A stretch of DNA of 64,000 bases from Verpa conica. Taxonomy: Eukaryota > Ascomycota > Pezizomycetes > Pezizales > Morchellaceae. The DNA is taken from assembly GCA_033030425.1 (NCBI GenBank), contig JAUFSD010000013.1, positions 1,240,001 to 1,304,000 of the forward strand. Direction: 5' to 3'. The notes beneath the pieces were generated by a model. The model had not been told where the DNA came from. It made no database searches and saw only the letters and a program-made list of their open reading frames with translations. Position numbers and translations under genes: made by a program. Shown piece after piece: positions 32,649-44,172 of this stretch (within the stretch, counting starts at the first letter, position 1; every line of letters begins with the position of its first letter).

Positions 32649-33019
32649 TCACCAAACCTAAATTATGTACTCTTTATTAATTGATATACAGATCATAGAC
32701 TTCATAATATATACCTATTTTATTGATTAATATAAACTTTAAGGTAAATAGTTCTAGGTATATATTGCGGGTGCCTGATAGGGTAGAGATTTGACTAGAT
32801 ACTCCCTGAACGAAATAAAGGGTTAGGTACATGTGAGAAAGAGCATAAACGTTTTTTGATTGGCTTATTCTTTCAGGGCATGCGACGTCCTACTGCATAA
32901 ATATCACTCAGTCTGGCGTACGTCATGAAAATAGTGTAGTCCTCTACTTGCCCATAATAAAAGTTTGGCCCTGGGAACGCCAAAGCTCAGTCAGAAACCA
33001 TAGATACTACCTTCCAGAA
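32649..33019. other. No gene seen
   Basis: An AT-rich stretch of about 370 bp between two MITEs; no recognisable feature. Confidence 0.4.
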
Positions 33020-33280
33020 ATTCTTTCTAGTGTTTGTCACGGGGGATTCGGTCCCCCAAACTCTTCGGGGAACCGCGCCAAGAAACTGCCCCGAACCGCC
33101 CCATTCCCCGGCCGGGTCGGTTTGCCCTTTAAAAAACCCCCATTAACCTAAATTTAACCTAATTAACTGCAGTCGCCCCAACGGGGCCCCACCAGCTATC
33201 CCCCCATTGGGGCGGTTCCTTCACCGAAAATCAGGCCCCGAACCGCCCCGAATCGCCCCAAGACGAACACTAATTCTTTC
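33020..33280. mobile_element. hAT-type MITE with 8-bp TSD ATTCTTTC (copy 1)
   Basis: The element is 33028-33272 (245 bp) with ends TAGTGTTTGTC and GACGAACACTA and perfect flanking ATTCTTTC. An 8-bp duplication is the hallmark of hAT transposons. The interior is GC-rich with repeated CCGAACCGCCCC. A second copy is at 49763-50046. Confidence 0.9.
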
Positions 33281-33421
33281 TCATTTAATCAGGCTATCTA
33301 TAGCTGAGGTAATCTTTAGTTCTTACTACTACTTTATCGGGCAGGTTACGTACGGCCGTAGTGTTGTAAGGCTTGGTTGCCACCAGGGCTGCCAGTTGTC
33401 CAGGCCGACGGTAGTCGACTG

Positions 33422-33533
33422 TACTAGTGATGCCGAAATGTTTATTGGTCACGTGGTTTATCTTTGGTGGGAAGGATAGAATCACCACCAAAAATATACC
33501 ATGTGACCAATAAACATCTCGGCATCACTAGTA
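33422..33533. mobile_element. 112-bp foldback MITE
   Basis: TACTAGTGATGCCGAAATGT at the left is matched in inverse at the right (CTCGGCATCACTAGTA). Nearly the whole element is a hairpin with a short loop at GAAGGATAGAATC. TA ends suggest a Tc1/mariner-type origin. Confidence 0.8.
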
Positions 33534-33631
33534 CTTTGCCTTTAGCTTATATAATCGAGTTATCTTGCCGTGTAGACAAATTTAGCAATAGGGGGGTGTA
33601 ATTTCTAGCTTACTGCTTGTAAAAAGCTAAC

Positions 33632-33932
33632 TACCGTATATATTCGATAAATTCTCTATCTCCGGTCTCAGTTGTGTTAAATCCGGACGAGAGAGAGTAA
33701 GGCTTGGTTTGAAGGCGGGGGGGGGGGTTAAGTCGAGTCTCAAGAACGAATAGTATTGAGGGCTTGACTTAGACGGGCACTATGCACAAAAACCACCATT
33801 CACAGGACCACCATTCACGGGGGATCTACCAACCCTATCCCACTCCTAAGCTTCCGCCGAGTCTTGCTCTCTCTGGTCCGGATATAATATATCTGAGACC
33901 GGAGATAGCGAATTTATCGAGTTAATACGGTA
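33632..33932. mobile_element. MITE, TACCGTATATA family
   Basis: Arms of about 40 bp begin TACCGTATATATTCGATAAA and end in TTATCGAGTTAATACGGTA. The inner part of the arms reads CTCCGGTCTCAG and its complement. TA ends. It is related to 5066-5323. Confidence 0.78.
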
Positions 33933-34635
33933 TTTTGGAAAACTTTGTATGGTACACCATAGAAGTCCACTCAGAAATGTTAGCTTTTCGTGAGTCCTAC
34001 CCTAACTAGTTATGGCTGGTGAATGCACCTGAGTCAGATAATAAGAACCTAAGCATGCAAATTGAGCATGCGGAGGTTTTCGTTGGACAAGACGTCTCTA
34101 GCGGGGAAAAGGTGTAACGAGCTAACCATCGTCATGACTAGTCTCAAGTACCTCTCCATATAGACACACCTAAGGATCTCCCTTGAGGGATAAGACTAGC
34201 TATCCTATTCCGGTCAATAGATACTAAGGAAAGTCATTACTATGATAGCCTGATCCCTAAGCGAGCTGGCGAGCTCCTAGGACGGAGCTTTCACAGAGTG
34301 ATCGGGACGCCAGGATGAGTCTTGGTGTGACTCATACAAGGAGGGAGCCAGGGTAACCAGTGACGAGGAGAAGGACAAAGGCATTGTGCAAAGAGGAAAT
34401 TTTGTGTATAAATAGGGAGCGTTGCTCCCTCTCTGTAGTAGTTTTTCCTCTTCTTTCTTTACGCAACGTTTCTTCCTCGTTAGGGATAAAAAACACTCGG
34501 TATTACTCTAAGCGACGGTTACACACACCCAAACTCCCAATTTTCATAACTTCGGACACAAACCCCCGCTTTAGTTTTATCAACGCCTCTCTTCAACGCT
34601 ACCAGATAGCTTGAAGACAACACTTCTCCATCATC

Positions 34636-36297
34636 GTGGATACCTCAGCCTCGCGTCCTGAGAGCCCATCCGCCCCCTCTACCCCTCCAAAGCGTATCTT
34701 TAGCCTTCCTCTGTTCCCAGAGAAGCGCTCCCTTAAGCGATCCGCCTCATCCCTCACCCACAGGTCTAGCTCCCCTACAAAAATGTCTAGACAGTCCACC
34801 CTCCCATTCGGCACGGTCGGAGGACCAGACGAGACACCGGAAATCACCATCTCGCCCTCCACGTTCCCGGACCCCACAGCTCCACCCATTCCAGAAGACA
34901 CGATGGATGTGAAAAGTAACCACAGTCACAGCAGCGAAGACGAGGAACCACTCCTCACCCAGGTCTTCAACCCGGACATCAACTACCTAGAGATGGAGGA
35001 AAGTGCCATTTCTAAGTCCCAAGCCTTCAACTATCTTGCCTGGCTCATCAGGAACAACACCGCGGCGGTTAGCGATGAAGTAACCAGACTCCGGAGCGAG
35101 ATCGGCTCCCTCAAGAGCACTCTCAACTCCATCTACAACCACACCCAGAGGATCCCAGCGGACCTCACCACGGCAAACAGGCTCCTCGGCGACATCAACA
35201 CGAGGGTCACCGCACAAGTCTTTCCCCCACCCCCCTCCAGAAATCCCCCTCACCCTAAAACACCAGCGGCCCCGAAACAGCCACAACAGCAACAGCCGCA
35301 ACAACCACAACAACAGCAACAGAAGCAACAAGCCTCCCAAAACACAGGCAGGAAAAGCTACGCCAGTGCCGCGGCACCTAGCGACAGCAACCCCGAGATA
35401 GAAGGAGAGTGGAAAGTTTCCAAAGTTTTTAAAAAAAAGAAGGTCCCCCTCTTCAAGCCGGCCTTCTCTAAAGTCAACAGAGAGGTGGTCGTCAAAACCG
35501 CCACCAATATACCCTCCACCATCACAGACAACGCTATTCTACACCACGTCAATAAAGGCCTGGAACCACAGCAGCAGCGAGCCCTTATGGCCAAGAAAAT
35601 TGGCCCCCAGACAGTTATAGTCACAGCCCCGTTCGATCAGGACGCTCACCACCTGATGAAATGGGAACAGGAAATCAGAGACACCCTGGTCAGGTGCGGC
35701 CTGGACGTCAGTGAAATTAAGGCCAACACCAAAACCACCAAGTTCCTCCTACACGGAGTTCCCACGGACATCGGCGCCACCCCTATGGAAGCAGGAGAGG
35801 AGGTTGCAGCCACCGTTAAGATCAACTACAAACAGTTCACCCTAGCCCAAATCCCATACTGGTTCAGCAGGGAGGAGAGCCGTAAAGACAAAGCCCACTC
35901 CACCATGGTCATCGCTATTAACGGCACACACACCTTCGAAAGTCTGGGGCTCAGATACCTGGCCATCCACAACAAATTCTGCCGCATGGAAGAATACCAC
36001 CAGTACGGACCGGCTACACAGTGTAGGAAGTGCTGCAAGCTAGGACACCCTACGGCCCTGTGCAAGGAAAAAATCCCCACCTGCGCGGTCTGCGCAGGAC
36101 CACACGACACCAGGCAGCATAAGTGCAAACACTGCAAGGGAGGAAACCAGTGCACCCACACCCCCCACAGGTGCATCAACTGCAACAACAGTCTCCACAA
36201 ATCATCAGACCCCACGTGCCCAACCAAGGCCAAAGCTATCGCTTTCATCAGAGAGAAGAGAACCCAACCTATGGACAACGAGATGGCTCATGAATAA
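34636..36297 (+). CDS. LINE ORF1 (Gag-like nucleic-acid-binding protein)
   Basis: The open frame is about 553 codons if read from GTG at 34636; the first ATG in frame is at 34783 (MSRQSTLPFG). The N-terminus is Ser/Pro-rich, followed by an acidic region, a Gln-rich stretch (about residues 215-235), then a conserved segment with KKVPLFKPAFSKVNREVVV. The C-terminus has cysteine-histidine knuckles: CRKCCKLGHPTALC (CX2CX4HX4C), CAVCAGPHDTRQHKC and CINCNNSLH.....C. It binds the LINE RNA. It ends TAATG, overlapping ORF2 by one base. Confidence 0.9.
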   Translation: MDTSASRPESPSAPSTPPKRIFSLPLFPEKRSLKRSASSLTHRSSSPTKMSRQSTLPFGTVGGPDETPEITISPSTFPDPTAPPIPEDTMDVKSNHSHSSEDEEPLLTQVFNPDINYLEMEESAISKSQAFNYLAWLIRNNTAAVSDEVTRLRSEIGSLKSTLNSIYNHTQRIPADLTTANRLLGDINTRVTAQVFPPPPSRNPPHPKTPAAPKQPQQQQPQQPQQQQQKQQASQNTGRKSYASAAAPSDSNPEIEGEWKVSKVFKKKKVPLFKPAFSKVNREVVVKTATNIPSTITDNAILHHVNKGLEPQQQRALMAKKIGPQTVIVTAPFDQDAHHLMKWEQEIRDTLVRCGLDVSEIKANTKTTKFLLHGVPTDIGATPMEAGEEVAATVKINYKQFTLAQIPYWFSREESRKDKAHSTMVIAINGTHTFESLGLRYLAIHNKFCRMEEYHQYGPATQCRKCCKLGHPTALCKEKIPTCAVCAGPHDTRQHKCKHCKGGNQCTHTPHRCINCNNSLHKSSDPTCPTKAKAIAFIREKRTQPMDNEMAHE

Positions 36298-39200
36298 TGG
36301 CTCTTCACAAGCCAGGCATAGCCCTAGCGCTGCAGCTGAACTGCGCCAAGGGACAGGCCTCTACTCTTTCAGTTATTCAAGAAGTTAGCACTCAAAAAAA
36401 TGTTTTTCTTTTGTTTTTACAAGAACCATGGGTCTCGGAAACGGGCTCCCCACCCACCATGCAAAATTTCGATATGTTTTTACCGTCGATTAATCCAAAG
36501 TGCGTTACGTATATCCGCAAAGACTGGGGCCTCGCCCCCAGCATATCAATGAAAATCAAGGATTCGTTTCTGGGAATCACCGTCACCATTAACGACACAC
36601 GTGTCGAGCTCTACAATTTATACTCACCAGGCAGGTGTGGTGGGGCGGTTGGGATGGTACGGTGAAGCCTAGGCAACGGAACGGTGACAGCGACTAAGAC
36701 GGCGACAATAGACGGTGTTACGACAAAAGATATTACAAATGAAAAACTCTGTAATATTTCTTTACTAAACAATATAAACAAGACGTTGCGTGCCTAAGAA
36801 AATCCTCGGGGCGAGGCCCCTCCTTATACGTTTCCCCCCTTTTCCTGCCTATAAAATAACTTTTACACCAAAGAAAACTTTTCACTCCGATTCCAAAATC
36901 CCCCACTGTTTCTGTTGGATATGTCATATCCAACAGAAAGGTATCTTTCCCATACAAACCGTATACAAAGTGTACAAGAGGACTTTGGGGGCCTCCGACG
37001 ACGTTACGTAAAATCCGAAACTAACAAAATGGGCCGTCGGCCCGAAAAACCTTATTGACAAGTACGTTTATCGTTATCAACCTCGGGTGCGCGAACACAA
37101 GCCTTCCCGCGCCTATTATTGCCTGTTTGTAGAAACGTCCCCTCCGCGCGCACTTAATCGACTCGATCGTCTAGTGGGGGCGAGGTCGAAGGTGACCCTC
37201 TTACGGAGGTGTGATCCGGTTTCGGCCTTGTTTCGTGTGACGGTGGCGTGGGTATCCTTGGAGCTGCCCGCGACAGCAGGTCTCATCACCTTAAGAAAAT
37301 ACTACCTGACCTGCAACCAAGAGCGAACTGCTTTATCACCGGCGACTTCAACTGCCACTACGAGTGGTGGTACAGTCATAAAACCCCACTTCACCCAGCC
37401 GTCATCAGAAACGACTCATCAGCCAGCAACATCGCAGACTGGCTCCTGGAAAACGGCTTCCAACTACACAACAAACCAGAATACACTCATTTCCCCCGAA
37501 ACGGGTGCCTCCCAAGTATCATCGACCTCACCTTCACAAGAGGCACCCCAAGTCAACTCGTTCAGAGCTGGGCTACCGATACCGACCCCTCACACGGATC
37601 AGACCACGCCTGCACAAAAACAGGGTGGCTACTGGAACCCCCAAAGACCATACCAAGGAGAGCCTGGAACAGGGCAGACTGGACGAGGTTCGACGCCAAA
37701 ATATCAGCCATTAATCCCTCACAGCTCAAGTGGAACACAGCCGAAGAAACGTCCGAGAGTGCGGACAAGATCATCGACACTATTAACAAAACAATTGAGG
37801 AGACAGTTCCTTTCAGGAAGGCCAGCAGAAAAGGCCACCCGTGGTGGAACACACAACTAGACGAACTCAAAAACATCGCCAGGAAGGCGACGAGGGACTA
37901 CAGACACTCCCCTACGAACGAAAACAAGAAACACAGGAACAAGACTCACAACAATTGGAAAAAGGAAATCAGGTACGCCAGGAAGGACTTCCTGGATCAG
38001 GAACTCAGGAAAAAAGACAGCAAAGCGGTGTGGAACGCCCTGAAAGGCAGGAAAGTTCCCACCAGCATCCCGGATATACAAGGTGAAAGCACATTTGGGG
38101 GGAAAGTTCGTCTCTTAAACGAGACCTTCTTCCCCCATAATGGACGCTCCCCAATTCCCCTCCCCCCAAAGTTCATTTCCCCTCCCATTAAAGACATTAG
38201 TAACCACTATCTCCCAGTCACATCCGAGGAAGTTAATAGCGCTCTCCAAAGAGACACCAAAACGGCCCCAGGGATAGACGGAATCGGCTGGCCAGTGGTT
38301 ATTCACATCCAGCAAGCCAACTCCAGCCTTCTTTCCACCTTGTACTCACAACTACTGTGGCACGGCATCCATCCCGAACAATGGAAAGCGGCCAAGTGTG
38401 TACCCATTTTGAAACTCAGGAAAATCGATACCCTAGATCTCAAATCCTTTCGACCCATTTCCCTCCTACCGTGTCTCAGCAAGCTACTAGAAGCCATAGT
38501 AGCAGCCAGACTGGACAGGTACGGCACCCAGTGCGGAGGACTGTCAGACCAACAGATGGGAGCCAGACCAGGCAGGTCAAGCACGGACGCTCTCATGACC
38601 ATCATGACCCCAGCACAAAGGTGGCTTCGCACGAAAAAAGTCACAGGGCAGGAACCAACCAGGCCGGCCATTCTAACCAATGACGTCAAAGGAGCTTTTA
38701 ACTCAGTGGTTCACTCAACACTTATGCAAATCATGAAGGAGAAAAACTTTCCCAGCTACATCTGTCAGTGGGTCCACAGTTTCAACACTAACCGAAGAAT
38801 TCACTTCTCCTTTGATGGAGAAACGTCGGAATCCCTTCCTTATAGTTCAGGAGTCCCCCAAGGCTCCCCGCTGTCACCAGTACTATACATGATTTTCGCA
38901 GACCCTCTGCTACCAACCACAATGTCAATTAACGAGGCAGGCACCGTCTACATGGACGACGATTCCATGCTGCAAGGAGGAACCACACAACACATCATTA
39001 GCAAAAGGCTTGGGGACAGACTTTTAGCCAAAGAAACTAGAGCAACCACCCTAGGCCTGGAATTCGCACCAGAAAAAGCAGAGCTCATCTATCTACTTCC
39101 CACTACAAGCAAAAGCGCACCGCCAACGGCGGCCGTGCCACTATATCAGAAACCTGTCCACCCGGGAGAAACCATTAAGATCTTGGGAGTCTACATTGAC

Positions 39201-40580
39201 CAAAAGTGCACCTTCAGGGAACAAACCAGCAGGGCAGTCTCCAAAGCCACCACCATTACCGCCATGATTCGGAACTTTCTCAGAAATCAGACCATCACAC
39301 CGCTCGTCACCCATAAGCTAGTACAGTCCCTGCTAGTCCCGGCGATATTGTGGGGCTCGGAACTGTGGTGGACCGGAGCAGATCACATTATCAGAAGAAT
39401 CAACCCAGCATATTTAAGAGCGGCCCGCCTCGTCACCGGCCTCCCGAATCACACCCCCGTCAAAAACGTGTTACAAGAAGCAGGGCTACCCACACTAGAA
39501 AGACTCCTAGACGCAAAGTCGATAGAATACGGAGTCAGAACACTCCTCAGCCCGGACACCAACCGAATCAAACAAAGTCTCGTCCAGCTGCTCCGAAGCC
39601 CCAATAAGGAAACAGGCTTCGGCTTAGAAAGGATAGCGTTCCTGCTACAGAAAGCAGCATATGGCCTCCCTATAGAAGACTCCTCGGACATTACTCTACC
39701 CTGGCTCCCTCACTCACATATAGAAATCGCCACAACGGACAAAATCACAGAAGGCGCTAAACATCAAGCCTGGGTTATCGACTCCCCAGACATCTACAGG
39801 GTATACACGGACGGCTCCAAGGAAGACTCAGTCAGCTCGGCATGGGTCTCCATCGCAAACAACACAATACACGGCAAAGGCTCCCTTAATCTAGGACGCT
39901 TCGCGGACATTCTCGATGGGGAACTTGAAGCCATCGCACAAGCACTCGGATACCTAAACAATAATAACATCACCAACACACCAATATGGCTATGCGTAGA
40001 TAACCAGCTAGCCATTAAACGACTTGCGGGCGCAGCAGCCCCAGCTACAGCATCGGTTCAGAGATCCTTGGGGCTCATACAAAAATTACGACACAAAGGA
40101 TGCCCAGTCAGAATCAGGTGGACACCCTCACACGTCGGCATAAAAGGAAACGATCTAGCGGATAAGCTAGCTAAAGACGGCCTGTCGCTAGTCTGCGACA
40201 AACCCATAGTATCCCTCACCTGGCTAAAAGGGCTCCCCCATCGGCTTAGACAGACCGGACTCCTACATCACACACCCACCCCACATTTGGCCACAGTTAA
40301 TAAACGATCTGCCAGCATCATGTGGAGAATCAGAAACTCGGTTACCCATCTCGATCGATCCCATTTCAACACACCACCGGCCTGCGAATGCGGAGAAGAC
40401 ATGTCCAGCAAGCACATTCTGCTCGACTGCCCCAGATACGACCAACAAAGGAAATCCATGATCGACGAACACTATCCTTCCCACTCATGGGACCAACTTA
40501 TGAACGATAGCAACTGCTATCCCCTTATTAGGTTTATGCTCACTACGGAGCTCAACACTAGGAGGAAAATAACAGGGTGA
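36297..40580 (+). pseudogene. LINE ORF2 (endonuclease, RT, RNase H) interrupted by solo LTR Y
   Basis: ORF2 starts at ATG 36297, overlapping the ORF1 stop. The endonuclease part runs LQLNCAKGQ...FLQEPWV...YNLYSPGR to 36635 and resumes after the LTR at 37276 with SHHLKKILP, ITGDFNCHYEWW and SDHA, all expected of the apurinic-type endonuclease. RT has GAFNSVVH, GVPQGSPLSPVLYMIF and the catalytic VYMDDDS. RNase H has YTDGS, GELEAIAQAL and WTPSHVGIKGNDLADKLA. A C-terminal CECGEDMSSKHILLDCPRY zinc-finger-like motif ends the protein. Apart from the inserted LTR the frame is open. Confidence 0.9.
36631..37280 (+). mobile_element. Solo LTR, family Y (copy 2) in the LINE endonuclease; TSD GCAGG
   Basis: The LTR is 36636-37275 (640 bp), TGTGGTGGGGCGG...GCGACA, with GCAGG on both sides (36631-36635, 37276-37280). 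Removing it with one GCAGG restores an in-frame LINE sequence reading SPGRSHHL across the site. Confidence 0.92.
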
Positions 40581-42178
40581 CCTGCGCGGAGGAAGTTTTT
40601 CTTTTGTTTGCAGGCGAGACTGGATGGACTGGGTTTTTCCTTTTCTTTCCTTTGTTCTTTTTCGTTAAATCAGCTGTTATAAAATATTTGTATTATCGGG
40701 GACGATTAGTGTAGGCGGTCGCTTAGCGACTTACTTAGTGGGCCACGGGCCTAGATAGGAAATAAAAACTTACTTACTTACTTACTTACTTTCTTCAGTT
40801 AGATTTAATATACACTTTCTTCGCTGCCTCTCCGCTGCTTCATCGCTTCGCAATCGCTGAAACCACTTCCTACTTCACAAACCTTTGGTATTTTGCTTGT
40901 AACGGATAGTTACCTTGCCATCGAGTTAGTTGTATCCTGTGGCCACGCTGTCCTCACGCTGCCCCCTTGAAAGGAGCGAAGCTCACTGTCGCCGGTATGC
41001 GACAGAGACCAGAGTAATGCGTCTGTAGTCTATAGCTACGGGAGATACTAGTGCAATGAGACTGAAGCAGTTGCCTCCATGAACAGAGTTAAGCTCCTGT
41101 TCCTCTAGGAGGAATAACAACGGCTTCGCTGATGGCCAACCTTATGGGAGGCCGAGAGCCGTGAGATGAGAGCAAAGCTATGCTTAGTAATTAGAGCCGC
41201 CAGCAAAAGTAATAATTAACCTGGCGGCATCACGAATCGAACCATACGGGGCTACGCCTTGTGCTTCGCCCTAAAGTCCTTATGGATCAAGATTACCTCT
41301 CCGCCACGTCCCCAGGTTGGACTAGGAACGTGGGAAGGGAATCTAAGCAACGGCAGGAATCACCAGTGGGTTACCCTACCTAGGGGACTCTGTGTTTTCT
41401 AACACCCGCGAGGCGCCCCACTGTGCCACCCGCCGTTTGCAGAGGGGGCCCCCCTGAGTTGCTGATTCCCTAACAAAAAGACAAGTTTTGGACCCCAAAA
41501 ATAACCCCAAAACCGTCAGGAAAATTCGTCCAACCAAACCAAACTCGGAGGGTATATGGGGAACAATGCTGCAAATCCATAGGTGCAATTGGATTTGAAA
41601 TCGGACCATTATAGCAAAAGTTACAGAGCTTTTAGTAACCAACGCTTTTTAGTCGCTAGTCTATCGACCCCGCTAGTTCTTAGGGGCGCTCTAGACTCAG
41701 TTGATTTCCAAGCACGGAGGAACTGTTCCCCGCTCCTTGGCAGCCTGCTCGCAATCAAAATTCATAGCTTAAACCCGTCCTTCCCCCAGGACAATCATTC
41801 TTGCTAGTCAACGAACAACCGTTGTTCAGAGACCCTCATACTCTTCGCTAAAGACGTTTGTCTTCCCCTGGGAAGCAGAGCCTTTTAAAGTCTTTAGTTT
41901 GCAACCCTTAAAAATCCTTATACCTGTTTAGCCTAGGGACTGTCGATCTCCTGTGTTGACGAGCGGTTCTAAGCCCCGCTGCTGAAGCTTCTCGTCAGAA
42001 AGGGAGGTTGTTGGTTTTTTTTTGGTACGGCAGTACTCCCCTGGGAGTGCCCCCGTTACAAAAGGTTCCCCTCGGTTGGTAAAAAAAATATTTGCATGTT
42101 CAGGCTCTTACTACCTGACCTGAGTAGCTATGCTATACTTAGGCTCTCAGTTGTGTTTTTTAAGTAGTAGCTTATAAC

Positions 42179-42272
42179 TACTCATATCGCCGAGGTCTGA
42201 CTTGATCACGTGACCGGTTAACCAATGCATTAACCTCTCACGTGATCAAGTCAAATCTCGGCAATATGAGTA
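42179..42272. mobile_element. 94-bp foldback MITE
   Basis: TACTCATATCGCCGAGGTCT at the left pairs with CTCGGCAATATGAGTA at the right, including ACTTGATCACGTGA on both arms. Almost the whole element is a hairpin. Confidence 0.8.
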
Positions 42273-42836
42273 CATGTTTAATGTGTATGTGTATGTATAG
42301 TCTTGCACTATATAGGCGGTGGCGGGTCAATAAACGTGACTACTTGGGTAAGAAGCCTAAAAACCCCTGTCCGCCATTAGACTGTGAACGACTGTACCCA
42401 GAAAAGAAAATTTAGTTAAAAAATTTACCGTACCAACTTACGATACTCGACCCAGGGGTTCATATGGTTAACAGACGCTGGAAAAGTTAAGAGCGGTGGA
42501 AATTCCTAGAACTAGGACCAGAAAGATACACACTTCTACTAATACAGAGTAAAACTATTTTATTTTTTTGTGTTGAGAATTGTGCAAAGATACATATAAA
42601 CCTTGTAAGTTAATACGGTAGTTCAGCCTATTTTTAATATTGCCGGGTGCCTACTGAGACATATCTCGGCACCCTCTACTTGTCTCAAAATGATCATTGC
42701 CCTGAACGAAGTGGGGGGTGGGAAAAAGCATAAAATATCTTGCGGTCGGCTGCTTCAAGGCGTATGACACCCCACTAGGTAAAGATCGCTCCAAGTGCGT
42801 TGTCTCCCAGTCTGGGAGCGCCATGTCTTTCCTATG
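42273..42836. other. No gene seen
   Basis: Mixed sequence without a convincing reading frame. Confidence 0.4.
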
Positions 42837-42992
42837 TACAGCGAACGGTAAAAAAGATCGAGAAACGCCAGACACGAGAATCAGCGTTCCTATTCGTTCT
42901 TTAGGTTTTTGGCAAAGATTCTAGTAATAGGATTGGCCAAAATACCCTGGTAACAGACCCTGGTTTCTCGATCTTTTTTACCGTACGCTGTA
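42837..42992. mobile_element. MITE of the GATCGAGAAAC family (copy 2)
   Basis: Ends are TACAGCGAACGGTAAAAAAG and its near complement, with GATCGAGAAAC in each arm. It is 156 bp, the same length as copy 1 at 32493-32648. Confidence 0.8.
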
Positions 42993-43268
42993 CGAGGTCA
43001 CTTTTGCAAGTCTGTGCCGTTGGCCAACTCGAATGGCTGGCCTTAGATTCGGCAAAACACCCATGAGGTACATTACACCTTGAAGATACAATGTGACAGT
43101 ACACAAGACATGGCCCTGTTACCGTACTCCGGAAATGCCTGAAGACTACGAGTAGATGCTCTCAGTCCAGGGATTTGTGTTGAGGAATAATCAGGATGAT
43201 TGGCAGTACGGACTTACCTTGTAGGAAAGACGTGGCGCCTATATTATCGTTTTCCGCTTGGTTACTTA

Positions 43269-43397
43269 TACCGTATTAACTTGGTCATAACGAACAGAGC
43301 TGTGCGAGAGCACCATAACTGAGCATGAGCCTCAATGTACATTCCACCAATCCCAGAATTTCTTTCATCCCACAAATCGCCGAGTTATTATGAAGTA
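43269..43397. mobile_element. Short MITE, TACCGTATTAACT terminus
   Basis: TACCGTATTAACTTGGTCAT is followed by CATTCCACCAAT and CAGAATTTCTTTCATCCC, blocks shared with 58318-58507. The right end (CCGAGTTATTATGAAGTA) is a decayed inverse of the left. Confidence 0.6.
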
Positions 43398-43904
43398 CCA
43401 GGTAATTACCAAGAGCTGTCTCTGGCTGGGCAACTTGCTAGCGTAGGCCCGTGGTTGGTTTGATAGTGCCAGGTGGCCACATTAACACCCTCAAAGACCA
43501 TAACTTTACCCCCTATTATCAAGGAATCCACCCCAAACCTCAAGATAAAGCTCAAGTTACTACTAGAATAAAGCTTAGGAGGAGCGTAGCTCTGTAATTA
43601 TTTCCCTATAATCTTTAATGATTTTCTTTTCAATCTTTAGGGGGGATATAGGTGTAGAAGAAGTTCTTAATACTCCCCTTCCCATACAAGTTGTGGGTAT
43701 CGTAATGGTGTCATTGGCTCTATATGTGCCGCGCGCATTTTTGGCCTTCTCGGCATTTAAGATACCGTATAATCTAAATTAATTCGACCTAGTACAACAG
43801 GGTTTAGCACTGGAATAGTTGGAACCATGGAAATTGAAGACACTAGAACAAGAAATGAGTAATACAGATGAAACCTGTTGTAGTTTTATTTTTTTTTCAC
43901 TATG
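43398..43904. other. No gene seen
   Basis: About 500 bp of AT-rich sequence without coding signal. Confidence 0.4.
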
Positions 43905-44044
43905 AATTAACCCAGTTGGCAAGAAGAACCTGAACACGAATTTTGGTGGTAATGGCTTCTGATTTGTGCTGTTTCAGAAATTCTTTGAACTAAACCCCTC
44001 CTTGCAGATTGTATGTTCAGGTTCTTCTTGCCTGCCCCGAGTAA
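43905..44044. mobile_element. MITE with GCAAGAAGAACCTGAACA arms
   Basis: GGCAAGAAGAACCTGAACA at 43918 is mirrored by TGTTCAGGTTCTTCTTGCC at 44012, followed by TGCCCCGAGTAAT. The left outer end is diverged. Fragments of this family lie at 45-85 and about 42095-42130. Confidence 0.7.
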
Positions 44045-44172
44045 TATAGTAGAATGTCTCTTTATCAGCTCTGATTTGTAGTTTCCAAAATCGAAACTGT
44101 AGCCTGTTTCAGCCACATTATACCCCGCTTTAGCTATCCAATATGTGCCCCTAGGTTGGGAGACCCACAACG

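Larger units (their letters stand above)
34476..40790 (+). mobile_element. Near full-length LINE (ORF1 + ORF2, RNase H-bearing) with (ACTT)n tail
   Basis: The LINE is inserted in the gypsy LTR with TTTCTTC duplicated (around 34469-34475 and 40790-40796). It has a 5' leader of about 160 bp, ORF1, an overlapping ORF2, a 3' UTR and a tail of five ACTT units rather than poly(A). The organisation (CCHC ORF1, apurinic endonuclease, RT, RNase H) fits the I/Tad group of LINEs. A solo LTR Y interrupts ORF2. Confidence 0.92.
34284..40977 (+). mobile_element. Solo LTR of the gypsy family inside LTR X, split by a LINE; TSD GGAGC
   Basis: 34289-34475 (TTTCACAGAGTGATCGGG...ACGCAACG) and 40791-40972 (...CCCCCTTGAAA) together make one LTR homologous to 14538-14903. 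GGAGC flanks it at 34284-34288 and 40973-40977. The TATA (GTGTATAAATAGGG, about 34400) and leader are in the left part. The LINE interrupts it. Confidence 0.9.
34108..42065 (-). mobile_element. Solo LTR, family X (copy C), split by nested insertions; TSD AAAGG
   Basis: Reverse-complement LTR X runs from TGTAACGAGCTAACC (34113) to CCCCCGTTACA (42060) with AAAGG on both sides (34108-34112, 42061-42065). It is cut at 34288/40973 by a gypsy-family LTR. Removing the insert and its GGAGC duplicate leaves about 1259 bp, the same as copies A and B. Confidence 0.9.

Noticed and set aside
37087..37860. 257-codon plus-strand frame over LTR Y and the LINE endonuclease
   Set aside because: It crosses the LTR-LINE junction and overlaps ORF2 in another frame.
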